Shown piece after piece: positions 6,791 to 15,704 of a stretch of DNA of 64,000 nucleotides. A program made the position numbers and the translations under genes. The DNA lies in assembly GCA_964408795.1 (NCBI GenBank), contig CAYPAW010000058.1, positions 1 to 64,000 on the forward strand. The letters run 5' to 3'. The notes below the pieces were generated by a model. The model did no database searches. It was not told the origin of the DNA and saw only the letters and a list, made by a program, of their open reading frames with translations. This stretch comes from JABMQB01 sp964408795 (lineage in GTDB: Bacteria > Bacteroidota > Bacteroidia > Bacteroidales > Prolixibacteraceae). Each line of letters begins with the position of its first letter. Position 1 is the stretch's first letter.

Positions 6791-9637
6791 ATGGAAAAAT
6801 TCCTGGAAACCGTAGCCCGCTATGTTTTCAAACATCATTCTTCCGGCATGGACGATGTCTGTTTGATCTTTCCCAACCGGCGTTCTTCGGTATTCTTTAC
6901 CGCTTATCTTCAGAGGCTTTTGGTCCAACCGCTTATCGGCCCAAAGCATACCACGATCAATGAATTTATTACCGGCTTTTCAACCCTACAACGGGCCGAA
7001 AGATTAAAACTCATTGCCATTCTGTATGAGGTTTTTAGGAAACACTCCGGCACAAAAGAAAACTTTGACTCATTCTATTTCTGGGGAGAAGTATTACTAT
7101 CCGATTTTGAAGATATAGATAAATACCTGGTAGAGGCAATTTCTCTGTTTCAGAATATTGCAGACCTGAAAGAAGCAAGCTCCCGGTTTGATTTTCTGGA
7201 AGAAGCACAAAAGGAGGTTTTATTGCGATTTTGGGGTAGCCTGGGCAAATGGGAAACCTTTAAAAACCAGGAGGAATTTCTCCGGATATGGCGTATCCTG
7301 GGACCGGTATACCACGACTTCCGAGAAAGACTGGTTCAGGAACAGATCGCCGATGAGGGCATGATCTTTCGTCAGGTGGCAGAGAAAATCCGCTCCGGAG
7401 AAGGAATTCCCCTGGCTTTTAACCGGTATTATATCATTGGACTGAATGCGCTTAATGCCTGCGAAAAAGAGGTGCTGACCTATCTGAAAAATGCAGGAAA
7501 AGGAGTTTTCCTCTGGGATTACGACGAAGTATACCGGAAGGATCCTAAAAACGAAGCTGGTTTTTTCATCCGCCAAAACCTTGCAGCCTATCAACCCCCG
7601 GAAGATTTTTCTCCCTGGAAAGAGGGATTCAATACCGAAAAGAAAATTCAGTTTTTTTCCGTGGCTTCCCTAAACGGACAGGCACAGATCCTCCCTCAGA
7701 TACTAGAAAACTCAGATCAGTCGTTTGATCATACAGCCCTGGTATTGGCAGATGAATCCCTGCTTTTTCCTGTTCTGGGTGCAATTCCTGAATCGGTTGC
7801 ATCGGTCAATGTGACCATGGGGTATCCGGTAAGAAACGCCTCAGTGTATGGGTTGGTATCCCTCCTGGGTAACCTGATGAACAACTCAGGCAGAGAAAAT
7901 GCTCCGGAAACCGGCTTTTACCACCGGCTGGTATTTGATATTCTCAACCATCAGTTACTGGGTGAGATTGAAACACAGAAAATTCGCGAATTCCAGGAAA
8001 CGGCCAGGATACAAAATAAAATTTATCTAAACCCGGAGGATCTGTATTTTTCCCCACTGCATAAACGAATCTTCAGCATCCCACGGAAAGTTTCGGAATA
8101 CGGAGCCTATTTCAGAGACGTCTTAAAAACATTGTATTTCCATGTGAAGGGACAACGACCTGATAACAAAGTTCTTCCTGAGCTGATTGTCGGTATTTAT
8201 CAGGCCTTTGAAAAACTGGAAACTACCTTGTCGGAGGTGGAATCTTCCGGGAATCTTGAAATCAGCATTCCGGTTTTTTTCCGGTTGCTGCATCAGTACC
8301 TGCGTCAGGTTTCCGTATCCTTTGAAGGAGAACCTCTCAAAGGATTGCAGGTTATGGGAATCCTTGAAACCCGATGCCTTGATTTTTCCAATGTGGTCAT
8401 CCTGGGATTCAATGAAGATTTCTGGCCCCGTTCCTCCCTGGCACCCTCTTTTATTCCCTATGATCTGAGGCTTGCGTTCGGACTTCCCACCATTGACAAC
8501 CAGGAGGCAATGTACGCCTACTATTTTTACAGGCTGATTCAACGGGCTGAAAACATTACCGCAACATACAACACCGTGAAAGAAGGAATACGAAGCGGTG
8601 AAATTAGCCGCTACGGATATCAGCTGATCTACGATTCCAAACACACCGTACACCAGAAAAACCTGGAATTTAGGTTCCGAAGCCAGGAGATGAAAAAACT
8701 GAACGTTCAATCTTCAGAGGAAATAATTCATTCCCTGGTAAAACGATTTACCCTTGAAAAACCTCTCTCCCCAAGTGCCCTGAATACCTACATTGGCTGT
8801 AAATACCGGTTTTATCTTCAATACGTGGCCGGACTTCCGGAGAGCAAGAAAATAGCTGAGGAGGTCGACAGCCGGTTGTTTGGAAATATTTTTCACCAGG
8901 CAGTGGAACAGGTATATAACCTGGCTGGCCATACCGTTACCCCTGAATGGATCGATAAAATGCTCAACGAAAAAAAGGCTGTAGACCAGGCCGTACAAAA
9001 AGCGTATGCAAAAGAATTTTTCAAAACAGACCATCCCTCAAAGATCCGTTTTGATGGAAGTACCCGCCTTTCGTATGAATTTATCCGGACCTATTTGCAG
9101 CAACTCCTCAAAGTCGACCGTGAGCTCGCACCTTTCGACTTAATCTCACTGGAGAAAAAATATATCCGGATGCAGAAGGTAACCGTTCACGATAGGGTCC
9201 TGCAAATTCCTCTGGGAGGCAGAATCGACCGTTTAGACCGGGTCAGGGGAACGCTTCGTGTAATCGACTATAAAACGGGTTTCGTTAAATCCTTATCCTT
9301 CAGCCAGGTAGATCAACTGTTTGACGGTAGCCAGAAAGATCAGAAAAAAGAAGCCTTCCAGGCATTCCTCTACGGACTGATCATACGGGAACACTTCCCC
9401 GGCGAATCCATACGCCCGGGTATCTATATACTGCGGAAATTATTCGGCAACAACTATAATCCCTATTTTAAAATAAACCATAAAGAACTTTCCCTTGATG
9501 ATGTTGTTGATCCCCTTGAAGAAAACCTGGCCCTTCTGTTAAAGGAACTCTATTCCCCGGAGAATACCTTTACCCAGACAGAAATTACCGAACATTGTCT
9601 GACCTGTCCCTACAAAATCATTTGCCACAGGGAGTAG
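6791..9637 (+). CDS. AddB-like PD-(D/E)XK nuclease with iron-sulfur cysteines
   Basis: This 948-residue protein resembles the AddB subunit of AddAB helicase-nucleases as found in Bacteroidota, which process double-strand breaks for RecA loading. The N-terminal half resembles a degenerate superfamily 1 helicase (LIFPNRRSSVFFTAYL at the very start, without a clear Walker A). The C-terminal nuclease is well marked: SALNTYIGCKYRFYLQY, GGRIDRLD...RVIDYKTG near residues 800-840, and the final cluster CLTCPYKIICH; with the earlier cysteine these four would bind an Fe-S cluster. ATG 6791 is preferred over an upstream TTG because that overlaps the promoter. The partner addA gene is not next to it in this window. 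Confidence 0.8.
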   Translation: MEKFLETVARYVFKHHSSGMDDVCLIFPNRRSSVFFTAYLQRLLVQPLIGPKHTTINEFITGFSTLQRAERLKLIAILYEVFRKHSGTKENFDSFYFWGEVLLSDFEDIDKYLVEAISLFQNIADLKEASSRFDFLEEAQKEVLLRFWGSLGKWETFKNQEEFLRIWRILGPVYHDFRERLVQEQIADEGMIFRQVAEKIRSGEGIPLAFNRYYIIGLNALNACEKEVLTYLKNAGKGVFLWDYDEVYRKDPKNEAGFFIRQNLAAYQPPEDFSPWKEGFNTEKKIQFFSVASLNGQAQILPQILENSDQSFDHTALVLADESLLFPVLGAIPESVASVNVTMGYPVRNASVYGLVSLLGNLMNNSGRENAPETGFYHRLVFDILNHQLLGEIETQKIREFQETARIQNKIYLNPEDLYFSPLHKRIFSIPRKVSEYGAYFRDVLKTLYFHVKGQRPDNKVLPELIVGIYQAFEKLETTLSEVESSGNLEISIPVFFRLLHQYLRQVSVSFEGEPLKGLQVMGILETRCLDFSNVVILGFNEDFWPRSSLAPSFIPYDLRLAFGLPTIDNQEAMYAYYFYRLIQRAENITATYNTVKEGIRSGEISRYGYQLIYDSKHTVHQKNLEFRFRSQEMKKLNVQSSEEIIHSLVKRFTLEKPLSPSALNTYIGCKYRFYLQYVAGLPESKKIAEEVDSRLFGNIFHQAVEQVYNLAGHTVTPEWIDKMLNEKKAVDQAVQKAYAKEFFKTDHPSKIRFDGSTRLSYEFIRTYLQQLLKVDRELAPFDLISLEKKYIRMQKVTVHDRVLQIPLGGRIDRLDRVRGTLRVIDYKTGFVKSLSFSQVDQLFDGSQKDQKKEAFQAFLYGLIIREHFPGESIRPGIYILRKLFGNNYNPYFKINHKELSLDDVVDPLEENLALLLKELYSPENTFTQTEITEHCLTCPYKIICHRE

Positions 9638-9659
9638 AAAATAGAAACATAAAGTAGTT

Positions 9660-9830
9660 ATGAGGGGATATTCAGATATTTGGATATTCAGATATTCAGA
9701 TTTTCAGATTTTCGGATTCTCGGATGTTCAGATGAATAAAACCAGGAGAAGTGATACGGTGGAGGAGTGAAAAGGGGAAAGGGAAAGGGAAAGAATCAAG
9801 AATCAAGAACCAGGAGCATTGATTCCGACG
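9660..9830. repeat. Low-complexity word repeats (TTCAGATAT and AATCAAGAA/ACCAGGAG types)
   Basis: Degenerate tandem words (ATTCAGATATTCAGATTTTC, TCGGATGTTCAGATG) at 9672-9735 are followed by GAATCAAGAATCAAGAACC near 9790. The same families recur at 17415-17660, 19460-19600 and 20280-20390. The whole spacer 9638-10287 has no supported gene; an open frame over it (9767-10096) is built from these repeats. Confidence 0.55.
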
Positions 9831-9903
9831 CAGTCGAAAACATTCTGCCTAAGAAAAAATGCGTACAAAAAATGAATGAAGTGGAGCGCCCGATCCGGCA
9901 GCC

Positions 9904-9954
9904 GCCGGACTGTTTGAGTCCGGCAGGACAAATGGGGCTTGGGGCAACGCCCCA
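9904..9954. repeat. Two adjacent GC-rich palindromes
   Basis: GCCGGACT-GTTTG-AGTCCGGC (9904-9924) is a perfect 8-bp stem. GGGGC-AAC-GCCCC (9941-9953) follows. There is no T-run, so neither is a standard terminator; the pair looks like a REP-type extragenic element. Confidence 0.5.
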
Positions 9955-10090
9955 GAACAAGCAATCAACAAGACGAGTTGCGAATCCTGAGCCCGAAGAA
10001 AAAGTGGTCACCAGAATAAAAACAACTCAAAAAAAAGGTCAGCGCTGTTCAGGCGTGGTTTTCATGGTTCTTATGTTCCTGACGAACCAT

Positions 10091-10126
10091 TTATAATATA
10101 ATTTATAATATAATTTATAATATATA
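10091..10126. repeat. 12-bp AT tandem repeat
   Basis: Three near-exact copies of a 12-base TTTATAATATAA unit lie upstream of the T9SS cargo gene. They may make an AT-rich, easily melted stretch; no function can be assigned. Confidence 0.6.
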
Positions 10127-10287
10127 AGATAATCAAGGACATACATGCCCGAAATCAACAATCCCAACTGCATTGAAAAACAATCCGCTTAAGACAAATG
10201 CAAAAAAAATCAAAAAAATCTTGTCTTTTAAAATCCTATTTTTTACTTTTATTTCATCAAAACCCAAAAAACCGTTGATCATTTAAA

Positions 10288-12642
10288 ATGAAAACCCGCA
10301 TCAGCATACCAAACACATGCATTCATTTTCACCATTCGCTGCGAATTTTTTCTTTAATCGGGATTTTTGCATTTTCTTCTTTGACAACCCCGGCCCAATT
10401 GGCTCCTGGAGATATCGTCTTTACCGGGTATAATTCCGATGATCCGGATCAATTTTCATTTTTGGCAACAACAAGCATTTCCGGGGGAGAGGTCATTTAT
10501 TTCACCGACCGGGGATACGCCGATGAGATACCAGGCTGGACAACGGCGGAAGGAATCCTGAAATATACTGTGCCTCCGGCAGGATTAACAACCGGAGACA
10601 TGATCGTCATTGAAAATGACGGGGGATGGACTATCCTTCAGGGTTCCGGATCCATTGAAAGTGTTAGCGGAAATTTCTCCCTTGCTAATACCGGAGACCA
10701 GATCTTTGCTTTCCAGACAGAAGACACAGAAAATTATTCCCCATTTTTTGTGGCTGGTATTCATTGCAATTATGAAAAAGAGGCAGGAGAAGAAAATGGC
10801 ATTACCGATCAGGAAAACTGGGATCATGTGACTGCTGCAAACAGCGACAATGCCATGTCGGATCTTCCGGATGACCTGACCCATGGTACGGATGCTCTCT
10901 GGTTCCACGGCGAGTACGGGACGGGGAGAAAATACGAATTCGACAACGGGAAATACAACAATACCATTACCCAGGGAACGAAGACGGAGATTGCAACCCA
11001 TGCCAATGCAATCGCCAACTGGGCGGGAGATAATTCAATACCTTTTACCCTTGGTTATCCCCTATCCACGGCCACTGTTGTTTCCGGCACCTGGAATGAA
11101 TCTTCCACCTGGGACAACGGCATCCCCGGAAAAACAACCGATGTTACAATTCGTCATGCTACCACTGTCATCGCCGATGGCGTGATCCACAGTGGGATGG
11201 TCGCACCGGGAGGTCATCTGGGAATTCAGCCGGAAATCACCTTTACCTGCACCGACCTTCTGACCATTCAGTCGGATGACTCCCAAAGCGGATCTCTGAT
11301 CCCGGAAGGAACGCTTGTTGCTGAAGTTTCCTGTGAACGCTTCCTTCACGGCGACAGGTGGCATCTGGTAACCCCGCCGGTAAGCGGTCAGGAAATTGCT
11401 TCCTTTTTGATGGATGCCGCGAACAACATCCCCCTGGACGGCAGCAACCGGGCTATAATGAACTTTGATACCCCTTCCAACAACTGGACCCCTTACTTCA
11501 CCGATGTTACACCGGGCACCTTTGTCTCAGGAGAGGGCTATGCCATTCAACGGGAAACCGGGGGAACAGTGACCTTTCGGGGAACCGTCCTCACCGGCCC
11601 CGTGGAAGTCACGGTTTCCAATGAAGGAGAAAGATGGAACCTCACAGGCAACCCCTACCCTTCCGCCATCCATGTTACGCAGGCCGCCCATGAAACCCAT
11701 AATTTCCTCAACCAAAACAGCAGCAGCCTCGATCCAAGCTATACAGCACTCTACCTGTGGGATGAACAGGAGTTCTATTCCGGTAACCGGAATGACTATA
11801 AGATCATCAACAATGCCGGTTCAGGATCCCTGGTCCAGAATTACCTCCAAAGCGGTCAGGGCTTCTTTGTGAAAACCCGGGAAGGAGCTTCCAAAATAAC
11901 CTTCACCAAAGAGATGCGAACCAATGAAACCGGGACAGCCTACAAAGCCGGAGAAGAAACCTGGCCGGAGATCCTTATTACCCTTCACACAGAAGACAAA
12001 ACAGCAACAACTACCCTGCTCTTTAACAGGAACATGACCCCCGGTCTGGATGTGGGGTATGACGCCGGAGCATTTCAGCTATGTGAAGATCTCTTCCTCT
12101 ATTCAAGACTTATGGTGGACAACGGAGTAGATTTTGCCATTCAGTGCCTGCCCAACGATTTTGAGAATCCCCTTACCATCCCACTGGGAGCAGAAACCCC
12201 TGAATGGTCAGAGGCTGAATTTTCCGTGCAGAGAAAAGAATGGCCTCCGGAGACGGACATCATCCTGGAAGACAGACTGAATCAGGTTTCCATCTTCTGC
12301 AGCGAAACCAATGAACCCTACAAAACGATTTTGCGTGAACCCGGTACGGGAAGGTTCTTCCTGCATGTGGGAAACCACTTAACGGCCTCTTTGCCAACCT
12401 ACCCGGATAACCTGACCGTGCTTCCGGTGCCTGCAAAAAATACCCTCATCCTTTCCGGAGTGTACGGCAAAAAAATACATCTCAGGGTGTATGACCTTTC
12501 CGGTAGAATGGTAGCTGAAACCATGCCAACAGGGGAAGGAAAAATAAAAATGCATTTCGCGGACCAGAAGAACGGAATCTATATTCTTTGTATGAAAACT
12601 AAGGATCGTTTAATACATAAAAAATTCCTTTGGGCGAGATAA
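10288..12642 (+). CDS. Secreted T9SS cargo protein with C-terminal sorting domain
   Basis: This 784-residue protein has a long signal peptide (about residues 1-37, ending near TPAQ). The N-terminal 230 residues resemble extracellular beta-sandwich modules seen in surface proteins (GDIVFTGYNSDDPDQFSF, SGGEVIYFTDRGY). The last ~80 residues are a classical type A sorting domain of the type IX secretion system: VLPVPAKNTLILSG, LRVYDLSGRMV and NGIYILCMKT, ending in a basic tail. It should therefore cross the outer membrane and be released or attached to the cell surface. No catalytic motif was recognised; adhesion or structure is possible. A 58-residue gene follows at 12783 on the same strand with a terminator after it. 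Confidence 0.8.
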   Translation: MKTRISIPNTCIHFHHSLRIFSLIGIFAFSSLTTPAQLAPGDIVFTGYNSDDPDQFSFLATTSISGGEVIYFTDRGYADEIPGWTTAEGILKYTVPPAGLTTGDMIVIENDGGWTILQGSGSIESVSGNFSLANTGDQIFAFQTEDTENYSPFFVAGIHCNYEKEAGEENGITDQENWDHVTAANSDNAMSDLPDDLTHGTDALWFHGEYGTGRKYEFDNGKYNNTITQGTKTEIATHANAIANWAGDNSIPFTLGYPLSTATVVSGTWNESSTWDNGIPGKTTDVTIRHATTVIADGVIHSGMVAPGGHLGIQPEITFTCTDLLTIQSDDSQSGSLIPEGTLVAEVSCERFLHGDRWHLVTPPVSGQEIASFLMDAANNIPLDGSNRAIMNFDTPSNNWTPYFTDVTPGTFVSGEGYAIQRETGGTVTFRGTVLTGPVEVTVSNEGERWNLTGNPYPSAIHVTQAAHETHNFLNQNSSSLDPSYTALYLWDEQEFYSGNRNDYKIINNAGSGSLVQNYLQSGQGFFVKTREGASKITFTKEMRTNETGTAYKAGEETWPEILITLHTEDKTATTTLLFNRNMTPGLDVGYDAGAFQLCEDLFLYSRLMVDNGVDFAIQCLPNDFENPLTIPLGAETPEWSEAEFSVQRKEWPPETDIILEDRLNQVSIFCSETNEPYKTILREPGTGRFFLHVGNHLTASLPTYPDNLTVLPVPAKNTLILSGVYGKKIHLRVYDLSGRMVAETMPTGEGKIKMHFADQKNGIYILCMKTKDRLIHKKFLWAR

Positions 12643-12782
12643 TCCGGAAACCGGAAACGAAAGCCTGGAAACCAAATTGCGAAAGAGGGAGCCGAAGGAG
12701 GTTAATTAACAAAAGAAAAAAGTAGATTAAAAAAGCAACAAAACAGAAATACGGATTTAACACAGGATCAGACAACAACTGA

Positions 12783-12959
12783 ATGAACAAACAACCAAAG
12801 AAAGAAGAAAACAAAGGGGAAAAGGATATCACCCGGCGAAAAGCCTTGAAGAAAGCCGGGAAATATAGTGTGTGGACAGCCTCGGTGATGTTGACAGTGC
12901 TTAGTCCCAAGGCATCTCAGGCAACCTCACCGGTACCACCACCACCCCCCAAATGGTGA
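12783..12959 (+). CDS. 58-residue protein with Tat-like signal and proline-rich W-terminal tail
   Basis: A short reading frame from ATG 12783 to TGA 12957-12959 encodes a 58-residue protein. A basic N-terminus contains TRRKALKKAG, similar to the twin-arginine motif. A hydrophobic stretch (VWTASVMLTVL) follows, then SPKASQA as a plausible signal-peptidase site, and the mature tail TSPVPPPPPKW. Most of the product is thus targeting sequence, leaving a mature peptide of about ten residues. It lies 140 bases after the T9SS cargo gene and before a strong terminator, so the two may be co-transcribed. I recall similar small proteins with a proline-rich, Trp-ending tail in Bacteroidota but know no function. 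Confidence 0.6.
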   Translation: MNKQPKKEENKGEKDITRRKALKKAGKYSVWTASVMLTVLSPKASQATSPVPPPPPKW

Positions 12960-13008
12960 ACAAAGGATCGCATTATTGGAATGGAAAGTCATTCCCTCAA
13001 ACAACCCC

Positions 13009-13063
13009 GGAGCCCTTTGCTTCTGAAAGCTTAAAGCGGAAAGAAGAGAGGGCTCCTTTTTTT
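13009..13063 (+). terminator. Intrinsic terminator
   Basis: GGAGCCCT (13009-13016) pairs perfectly with AGGGCTCC (13049-13056), with an inner GCTT-CTGA-AAGC hairpin, followed by seven T. It ends the cargo-small protein unit. Bases 13064-13261 show nothing further. Confidence 0.85.
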
Positions 13064-13261
13064 AGAAGAAGAATAAGGGGTTGTCGTAGTCGTTAAAATC
13101 TGTTTTAACTAAATTGGAAATGTTCGTGCAGTTATGACTGCCTATCCACAGGTTCTACAGCATATCCGAATTAGCCAGGGTAGCCTGATTTTGCAAAGTT
13201 ATCACTATCATACTATTTGCTTATTACAAACAATGACAACGATGACAACTGATTCATACTT

Positions 13262-14818
13262 TTACTTTGCATAGTTCACCGACCGGGTTTCGCGGATCAC
13301 GGTGATTTTGATCTGCCCGGGGTAAGTCATCTCATCCTGAATTCTTTTGGCGATATCGTACGACAGCTGTTCAGCTTCCTGATCGCTGATCTTATCGGCA
13401 CCGGCGATCACTCTCAGTTCCCGGCCGGCCTGTATGGCATAGGTTTTCATCACCCCCGGGTACGAAAGAGCCAGGTCTTCGAGGTCTTTCAGTCGTTTTA
13501 TGTAGGACTCCACGACCTCACGGCGGGCTCCCGGACGAGCTCCTGAGATGGCATCGCATACCTGAACAATCGGAGCCAACAGGGTCTGCATTTCCGTCTC
13601 ATCATGGTGAGCACCTATGGCATTGATCACATCCGGTTTCTCCTTGTATTTCTCAGCCAGCTTCATGCCCAGGATGGCGTGGGGCAGCTCTGGTTCATCA
13701 TCGGGCACCTTGCCAATATCGTGCAATAAGCCGGCCCGCTTGGCTTTCTTGGGATTCAGTCCCAGTTCCGAAGCCATCACAGCACTCAGGTTAGCTACCT
13801 CACGTGAATGCTGAAGGAGATTCTGTCCGTAGGATGACCGGTATTTCATCTTCCCGATGAGCCGTATCAGCTCAGGATGCATGCCATGGATCCCCAGGTC
13901 GATGGTCGTACGTTTCCCGGTTTCAATGATCTCTTCCTCGAGTTGCTTTTTCACTTTGTTGACGACCTCTTCGATGCGTGCCGGATGAATCCGCCCGTCG
14001 GTGACCAACTGGTGAAGCGCCAGGCGGGCTATCTCCCGACGCACCGGATCAAAAGCAGAGAGCACAATGGCTTCGGGAGTATCATCCACAATGATCTCCA
14101 CACCCGTTGCTGCCTCCAATGCCCGGATGTTCCTCCCTTCACGACCGATAATCCGCCCTTTGATCTCATCGCTCTCAATATGAAAGATCGTAACTGCATT
14201 CTCAATGGCCGTCTCGGTAGCTACCCGCTGTATCGACTTCACCACCACCTTCTTAGCCTCCTTGTTGGCTGTCTGCTTGGCTTCCTCCACAATCTCGTTA
14301 ATGAAAGCCATGGCTTCCGAGCGGGCCTCCTCCTTCAGGGATTCCACAAGCTGAGCCTTGGCCTCTTCGGCTGACAGGCCTGATAAAACCTCCAGCTTAT
14401 CGACCTGCTGACGATGAAGTTTTGCCAGTTCCTCGTTCTTTTGCTCCAGTACGGCCAGCTGGTTGTTCAGGTTCTCACGGATGGCATCGTTATCCTTCCG
14501 GGTGATCTCAAATTCCCGGATCCGGCGCTGCAGATCTTCCCTCCGCTGGTTTAGCGAGACCTCCTTCTGATTCAACCGGTTCTCCTGAGCATTTATCTTG
14601 CTGTTCTTCTCATGGATGAATTTCTCGTGTTCGGTCTTCAACTGAAAAAATTTCTCCTTGGCCTGAAGGATCTTGTCTTTTTTGATGACTTCACCTTCTG
14701 CTTTCGCTTCCTGAAGCAGTTTGTCCTTTTTCTTCCTCAGCGCCTTATCCCAGATATAATAAGAGAGGAATCCTCCTCCTACAAATCCGGCTGCCACTCC
14801 TATAATTATTTCTAACAT
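13262..14818 (-). CDS. rny: Ribonuclease Y
   Basis: This 518-residue membrane-anchored endoribonuclease initiates decay of many mRNAs. In order: one N-terminal transmembrane helix (residues 1-25, IIIGVAAGFVGGGFLSYYIW); a long coiled coil (about 30-170); a KH RNA-binding domain containing GRIIGREGRNIRALE; then the HD phosphohydrolase domain with RAGLLHDIGKVPDDEPELPH and GAHHDE, which provide the metal ligands. The length is typical. It follows zapA on the minus strand, but a strong hairpin with a T-run lies between them (14842-14900), so rny may be only partly read from that promoter. Confidence 0.96.
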   Translation of the reverse strand: MLEIIIGVAAGFVGGGFLSYYIWDKALRKKKDKLLQEAKAEGEVIKKDKILQAKEKFFQLKTEHEKFIHEKNSKINAQENRLNQKEVSLNQRREDLQRRIREFEITRKDNDAIRENLNNQLAVLEQKNEELAKLHRQQVDKLEVLSGLSAEEAKAQLVESLKEEARSEAMAFINEIVEEAKQTANKEAKKVVVKSIQRVATETAIENAVTIFHIESDEIKGRIIGREGRNIRALEAATGVEIIVDDTPEAIVLSAFDPVRREIARLALHQLVTDGRIHPARIEEVVNKVKKQLEEEIIETGKRTTIDLGIHGMHPELIRLIGKMKYRSSYGQNLLQHSREVANLSAVMASELGLNPKKAKRAGLLHDIGKVPDDEPELPHAILGMKLAEKYKEKPDVINAIGAHHDETEMQTLLAPIVQVCDAISGARPGARREVVESYIKRLKDLEDLALSYPGVMKTYAIQAGRELRVIAGADKISDQEAEQLSYDIAKRIQDEMTYPGQIKITVIRETRSVNYAK

Positions 14819-14841
14819 CTTTTTTATTTTACGTTAAACCT

Positions 14842-14900
14842 AAAAAAAAACCGCAAACTACCCCCCGGTGACGAACCGGAGACGGTAACATGCGGTTTTT
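14842..14900 (-). terminator. Hairpin terminator between zapA and rny
   Basis: On the minus strand AAAAACCGCA pairs with TGCGGTTTTTTT, enclosing a second stem CCGGT-TCGTC-ACCGG. The A-run on one side and T-run on the other could stop transcription from both directions. It sits only 21 bases after the zapA stop. Confidence 0.75.
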
Positions 14901-14920
14901 CGATATGATACAGTCGAAGC

Positions 14921-15220
14921 TTATACCCTGGTCTTCCTGTTCAGAAAACCGGTTACATCCTCGTTTACATTTCGTATTTCGTCCAGGAGAAGATCGTATT
15001 TTTCCTCTTTTTTCTCGTTCAGATATTTCAGTGCAAATTGAAAAGCAGCCATTGCCAAAATATCCTGTGAATCCTTGTCTGCATACTGGCTCTTAAAAAG
15101 CAAAACCATGTCGTTCAGTATTTTTGCAGCATGCCTGTACTTCTCCTCATCCTTTCGTTCGACAACCAACGGGTATCCCCTGTTGCCGATCACTATATTT
15201 ATTGAAAGTTTGTCTTTCAT
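14921..15220 (-). CDS. zapA: Cell division protein ZapA
   Basis: A 99-residue protein of the ZapA family, which binds FtsZ and bundles its filaments at the division ring. It shows the family start (INIVIGNRGYPLVV) and a long helical second half (ILAMAAFQFALKYLNEK) that forms the antiparallel coiled-coil dimer. Length is typical. The start at 15220 is 7 bases from the stop of the coiled-coil gene upstream, so the two are read together from the promoter at 15541-15571. Confidence 0.9.
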   Translation of the reverse strand: MKDKLSINIVIGNRGYPLVVERKDEEKYRHAAKILNDMVLLFKSQYADKDSQDILAMAAFQFALKYLNEKKEEKYDLLLDEIRNVNEDVTGFLNRKTRV

Positions 15221-15227
15221 GCAACCA

Positions 15228-15521
15228 TTACTTATTCAGCAATGCGATACATTTATCGATTTCCCGCAATAATTTATTAACCTTTTTTCTGGCTACCTGT
15301 TTATCTTCGTATCCAGATTTCCAATAGCCAGCTATCCGAAGGTTTTCATATTTCTCAGCCAGTTTGGATTTTTCTTCCTCAAGAACTGCTAACTTCTGTT
15401 TCAAATCCCGGATGGTTTCCCCGAGTTGGCGGTTTTCATTTTCCACCGCCTCATAGAGAGCAAACAACTCGGCTATCCTGGTTTTCAATTCCCTGATGAG
15501 ATTCAAATCATCTCTGGCCAT
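15228..15521 (-). CDS. Small coiled-coil protein upstream of zapA
   Basis: A 97-residue protein made almost wholly of heptad-type sequence (AELFALYEAVENENRQL, IRDLKQKLAVLEEEKSKLAEK), with a conserved-looking GYWKSGYEDK break near residue 65. It resembles ZapB-like or septum-associated coiled-coil proteins only in general character. The tight link to zapA suggests a role at the FtsZ ring, possibly as a ZapA partner; this is inferred from context. Confidence 0.75.
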   Translation of the reverse strand: MARDDLNLIRELKTRIAELFALYEAVENENRQLGETIRDLKQKLAVLEEEKSKLAEKYENLRIAGYWKSGYEDKQVARKKVNKLLREIDKCIALLNK

Positions 15522-15540
15522 TTTTGCTGCATTTCCGCAA

Positions 15541-15571
15541 CAAAGGTAATATTTTTAGCGTTCCGTAAAAA
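15541..15571 (-). promoter_or_regulatory. Promoter of the coiled-coil gene-zapA unit
   Basis: On the minus strand TTTT (15571-15568), 19 bases, then TACCTTTG (15548-15541) closely matches TTTG-N19-TAnnTTTG. The start codon at 15521 would follow a leader of about 14 bases. Confidence 0.6.
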
Positions 15572-15611
15572 TCTATCCCCTTCTTTATGGGATAATCTTT
15601 TTCACAACCGG

Positions 15612-15619
15612 TATATTTG
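15612..15619 (+). promoter_or_regulatory. -7 element of the M23 peptidase gene
   Basis: TATATTTG is a perfect TAnnTTTG box about 85 bases before the ATG at 15705. No good -33 box was seen. It lies back to back with the minus-strand promoter at 15541. Confidence 0.45.
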
Positions 15620-15704
15620 TACATTTACCGGGTCGGGCAAAAAACAATCCCGAATCAAACCGGCATTTACCGGTGAACAATTTGTTTGGAATTAAAACAC
15701 CCAT

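Noticed and set aside
9767..10096. 109-codon plus-strand open frame
   Set aside because: It is built from the low-complexity repeats and the palindromes, has no recognisable domain and no promoter.
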